The position numbers were made by a program, and so were the translations under genes. This document shows positions 33,045 to 35,716 of a DNA stretch of 35,716 nucleotides, one piece after another. This DNA comes from Chlamydiota bacterium. Its GTDB lineage: Bacteria > Chlamydiota > Chlamydiia > Chlamydiales > SM23-39. Each line of letters starts with the position of its first letter. Position 1 is the first letter of the stretch. The DNA lies in the NCBI GenBank assembly GCA_027366035.1, contig DAHXLK010000003.1:1-35716 (forward strand), given 5' to 3'. The notes beneath the pieces were generated by a model that saw nothing but the letters and a program-made list of their open reading frames with translations, was not told the DNA's origin and ran no database searches.

Positions 33045-35102
33045 ATGTATAGGAAAACTAGTGAGTTTGCTTCTTTTAGAAAAAAAATTGCCGGAGCAAA
33101 AAACATTTTAGAAAAAATTGCTTTACTAGACGCCACCCCTTCCGTTACAGAGGGGAAAAATATGCTAAAAAAGCTAGGTTTCCCCTTTTCTCAAGAGGAA
33201 GAATATGTATTAAAAGCCCTTATTTTTCTCCGGCAATGGGAGGTGGTATTTAGTAACGAAGAGGAGAGTTCTCCTTCTTTTACTCTGAAATTGCAAGCTT
33301 TTCTTAACTCTGCTATTCAAATCGACCATTTTTACAGGGAGATAGGGGGACTTATTGGCTATCAGTATGAGCTATTGCGATTGATGCAAAGGAAAAAAAA
33401 GGAAAAGGGGCAAATGCGTATCTATCCCCCTTTGTGTATCGATATTTCTAAAGAAGATAAAGAGATACAAAAAGCCATAAGTTGGGGGATCCACCATTTA
33501 CCGGAGATAGGAGAGCTCTACCCTATAGGAGGAGCTGCCGATAGGCTCCACCTACAAGATCCTACAACCCATGAGGAGCTACCGGCGGCAAAGCTCCTCT
33601 TTGCCGGTAAGACCCTCCTTCAATATTTAATCGATGATGTGGCTGCCAAAGAGCATCTTTACTATAAGCTCTATGGCAAGAAGGTCCTTACTCCCATTGC
33701 TATGATGACCTCTCATGAAAAGAATAACCATAAGCATATTTTAAATATCTGTGAGGAAGAAAAATGGTTTAAAAGGCCCAAGGAGAGTTTTCATTTTTTT
33801 ACTCAGCCCCTTGTTCCCACTATTACCAGCGAAGGGAAGTGGTGTATGAAAGAGACGTTGGCCCCTCTCTATAAACCGGGAGGGCATGGAGTGATTTGGA
33901 AACTCGCTAAAGAGTGTGGGGTTTTTTCATGGTTCCAAGGGCAGGGGAGGAGAAAAGCCCTCATTAGACAGATCAATAATCCCATTGCAGGGGTAGATTC
34001 GGGACTTTTAGCCTTTGCCGGGATCGGATGTCACAACGATATGTCTTTTGGCTTTGCCTCTTGCCCTAGAGAGGCAAATGCTGCTGAGGGGATCAATGTC
34101 TTAAGAGAAAAACGGGTGGCTAAGGGATTTTCTTACCATCTTTCTAATATCGAATATTGTGATTTTGCCAAATATAGCATTACAAAGATGGAAGCCTTTC
34201 CCTCTAATACCAATATCCTCTTTGTCGATCTAAAAGAGATAGAAAAAGTAGTTGTCGACCACCCGTTTCCGGGACCTTTGGTAAACTTAAAAAATATTCG
34301 CTATTTTTCTAAAGGAAGTCTGAAGGAAGAGAGGGTAGGAAGGCTAGAGATGACGATGCAAAATATCGTCGATAGCTTTGTCGAAACCTACCCGGTAGCG
34401 GCAAGGAGGAGGTTGAAAAAGGTCTTTATTACCATGAATGAGAGGAAAAAGACGATTTCTACGGCTAAAAAGGTCTATTTTTCCTCCGGATCCACAATAG
34501 AGACGCCGGAGAGGTGTTTCTACGACTTTTTATGCAATGCCCATGAGCTATTAACCCGGTGCCGGTTTACCTTGCCTTTGATGCCCTCTTTGCAAGAATA
34601 TTTAGAAAAGGGGCCGTCGTTTATATTCTCCTATCATCCAACGCTAGGTCCTTTGTATTCCATTATCAAAAAAAAGCTGTCGAAAGGCAAACTGCACAAA
34701 CAGTCGGAGCTGCACTGCCACTTGTCCGATTTATATTTCGATACAGTGGAAGTCAACGGCTCTTTTATTATCCGAGCAGAAAACCCTACCCAAGGAAGAT
34801 GTTTTTTAAGAAATGTCCGGATCTTAAATGAAGGGATAGATTATGCCGTCCCTACCCGTTTTTGGTCGGGAGAAATGGTCAGAAAGGAGATGGTCAAGAT
34901 CCATTTGCAAGAAGGGGCAGAATTTTATGCCGAAAACGTCACTTTTAGAGGTAACCACTTGTTCGAAGTAAAAAGCGGATATCGTTTAAAGATTAAAGAG
35001 CACGGTGGAAAACTTTCACAAGAGATGGAACGTGTAGCAGACCCATCCTGGAGCTGGAAATATGAGCTAGGAAATCAGCAGATTCTACTAAAAAGGCAGT
35101 AA
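33045..35102 (+). CDS. UDP-glucose pyrophosphorylase-family uridylyltransferase, plastid UGP3-like
   Basis: About 685 residues from the ATG at 33045, preceded by AGGTGGAG. The UDPGP catalytic core (about 155-440) has YPIGGAADRLHLQDP (UTP loop), ELPAAKLLFAGKTLLQYLID, TPIAMMTSHEKNNHKHILNI, FFTQPLVP, KPGGHGVIWKLAKECGVFSW and GVDSGLLAFAGIGCH. As I recall, this order and wording follow plant chloroplast UGP3, which makes UDP-glucose for sulfolipid; ordinary bacterial GalU belongs to a different family. The C-terminal domain (from about 540) is probably a beta-helix, with NPTQGRCFLRNVRILNEGID. The exact sugar-1-phosphate is not determinable. Chlamydial UAP/UGP enzymes are usually shorter. Confidence 0.82.
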   Translation: MYRKTSEFASFRKKIAGAKNILEKIALLDATPSVTEGKNMLKKLGFPFSQEEEYVLKALIFLRQWEVVFSNEEESSPSFTLKLQAFLNSAIQIDHFYREIGGLIGYQYELLRLMQRKKKEKGQMRIYPPLCIDISKEDKEIQKAISWGIHHLPEIGELYPIGGAADRLHLQDPTTHEELPAAKLLFAGKTLLQYLIDDVAAKEHLYYKLYGKKVLTPIAMMTSHEKNNHKHILNICEEEKWFKRPKESFHFFTQPLVPTITSEGKWCMKETLAPLYKPGGHGVIWKLAKECGVFSWFQGQGRRKALIRQINNPIAGVDSGLLAFAGIGCHNDMSFGFASCPREANAAEGINVLREKRVAKGFSYHLSNIEYCDFAKYSITKMEAFPSNTNILFVDLKEIEKVVVDHPFPGPLVNLKNIRYFSKGSLKEERVGRLEMTMQNIVDSFVETYPVAARRRLKKVFITMNERKKTISTAKKVYFSSGSTIETPERCFYDFLCNAHELLTRCRFTLPLMPSLQEYLEKGPSFIFSYHPTLGPLYSIIKKKLSKGKLHKQSELHCHLSDLYFDTVEVNGSFIIRAENPTQGRCFLRNVRILNEGIDYAVPTRFWSGEMVRKEMVKIHLQEGAEFYAENVTFRGNHLFEVKSGYRLKIKEHGGKLSQEMERVADPSWSWKYELGNQQILLKRQ

Positions 35103-35135
35103 AGATGCATCCTTACTGCCTCTATGAATTGATTA

Positions 35136-35393
35136 TTAAGAGCTACTTGGGATGGTGGAAGCTGATCCTTTTCCTAAATATCGTGAATAGCAGATATAAG
35201 CAGCAACAGCAGTAGCTGTAAGCGCTACTGGAATTCCCACTTTTGGGGTCATTAAGAGAGAAAAGCTCCCTTTAAGGACGCTTAGGGCGATAGACCCTAC
35301 TCTAGCTGCTACATGAGCCGTACCATACATTACGGTACGACCACCGTTTACGACTGCTCCGGCAGCTCGCGAACAAACAGAACCTAAAATCAT
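35136..35393 (-). CDS. Small membrane protein (85 aa), unknown
   Basis: 85 residues rich in Ala, Gly, Val and Ser. One hydrophobic helix, VGIPVALTATAVAAYICYSR, is clear, and a weaker one covers VGSIALSVLKGSFSLLMT. The tail is a short Ser-rich stretch (GKGSASTIPSSS). AGGAGG six bases before the ATG and a good upstream promoter suggest high expression. No family is recognised. Small Ala/Gly-rich helical proteins of this kind occur near chlamydial secreted or membrane proteins, but no function is claimed. Confidence 0.72.
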   Translation of the reverse strand: MILGSVCSRAAGAVVNGGRTVMYGTAHVAARVGSIALSVLKGSFSLLMTPKVGIPVALTATAVAAYICYSRYLGKGSASTIPSSS

Positions 35394-35435
35394 ATATACC
35401 TCCTAATAGGGTAAGTTTTTTATCGAAAAGAAACT

Positions 35436-35463
35436 ATTATATATAATTTTCGATTCTTGTAAA
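35436..35463 (-). promoter_or_regulatory. Sigma70-type promoter for the small membrane protein
   Basis: On the minus strand, TTTACA (35463-35458), a 16-bp spacer and TATAAT (35441-35436), about 43 bp before the ATG. Confidence 0.62.
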
Positions 35464-35538
35464 GATAAAGTTAAGAAATCTCTGAATGGGGTTTAAAAAG
35501 TAGTGTTATTGCGTAAATAGCTGCGGATGATATAGTAA

Positions 35539-35577
35539 GGGACTGTTTCGATCTTCGCTTTGTCGTTAAAATTTGAC
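35539..35577 (-). repeat. Palindromic element, arm fragment, copy L
   Basis: GGGACTGTTTCGATCTTCGC followed by TTTGTCGTTAAAATTTGA, the first part of a beta arm, then unrelated sequence. It supplies the end of the minus-strand frame at the right edge. Confidence 0.85.
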
Positions 35578-35716
35578 TTTGCGGGTTCCAAGAATTTGAG
35601 AACGCACCCTCAAAGCAAAATATATGTCTATCTGCTCGCCTTCAGCTTTTGTAGAACTGCGATGACGGAAAGTTCTTCCATCTTCCGTTGTCGCGCTTGT
35701 GGAGACTCTAACCCGA
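35566..35716 (-). pseudogene. Open frame entering from the right edge, possibly a gene remnant
   Basis: On the minus strand 49 codons stay open up to TAA at 35566. The translation includes TEDGRTFRHRSSTKAEGEQI and DIYFALRVRSQILGTRKVKF. The last residues (VKF and stop) come from repeat copy L, the same ending that copy C gives the transporter at 6022. The 5' part is outside the window and no family is recognised, so this may be a truncated gene or chance. Confidence 0.3.

Noticed and set aside
5997..35577. CRISPR array as explanation of the recurring sequence
   Set aside because: Copies are about 165 bp, palindromic, irregularly spaced by kilobases and in both orientations.
35578..35716. tRNA or rRNA end at the right edge
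   Set aside because: No cloverleaf, TPsiC motif or conserved rRNA segment could be found; a minus-strand open frame fits better but weakly.

Overview
The window looks like a chromosomal segment of an environmental (amoeba- or invertebrate-associated) member of the Chlamydiota. The evidence is a stand-alone SWIB/BAF60b domain protein, an ATP/ADP-translocase-like carrier, a candidate inclusion-membrane-type protein and tightly packed genes. It also carries functions that the reduced Chlamydia of vertebrates lack, such as aconitase and glutamine synthetase III. Family or genus cannot be fixed from the sequence alone. No rRNA, tRNA, CRISPR array, integrase or intact transposase was seen.

Layout. 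1-3019 (minus): coupled operon of a BamE-like proline-rich lipoprotein, a symporter/substrate-binding-protein fusion and the start of an APC permease. 3071-4274: an exported methyltransferase, two repeat copies and a 56-codon membrane peptide. 4305-5996 (plus): overlapping trio of a membrane protein, a UbiG-like methyltransferase and thiol peroxidase. 6022-10964 (minus): tightly spaced cluster of a CBS-less IMP dehydrogenase/GMP reductase, a GadC-like permease, a SAMHD1-like HD hydrolase and a nucleotide-translocase-like carrier. 11015-12374 (plus): a lipopolysaccharide-type glycosyltransferase and a polysaccharide deacetylase. 12449-14851: a candidate inclusion-membrane protein overlapping alanine racemase tail to tail. 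14919-15398: an NlpC/P60-type pseudogene split by a repeat. 15482-18223: a DHA2 drug exporter facing a sterol-C24-methyltransferase-like enzyme. 18299-21485: glutamine synthetase III facing PhoH/PIN. 21686-23603: a Cys-rich SWIM-like protein and another methyltransferase. 23871-27339: an alpha/beta hydrolase and aconitase. 27680-31718: a sulfatase-fold membrane enzyme divergent from an exported thioredoxin reductase-thioredoxin fusion, then a HAD phosphatase. 31699-35393: TruA, SWIB, a plastid-UGP3-like uridylyltransferase and a small membrane protein.

The most striking non-genic feature is a family of about 165-bp near-palindromic elements: twelve full, partial or decayed copies in 35.7 kb. 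They look like non-autonomous mobile elements (MITE-like). One splits a gene and the empty site can be rebuilt. One sits exactly on the truA start codon and duplicates it. One separates two stop codons that once overlapped. Several arm fragments supply the last codons and stop of a neighbouring gene. I do not recognise this family from memory, and it is the best candidate for something undescribed here.
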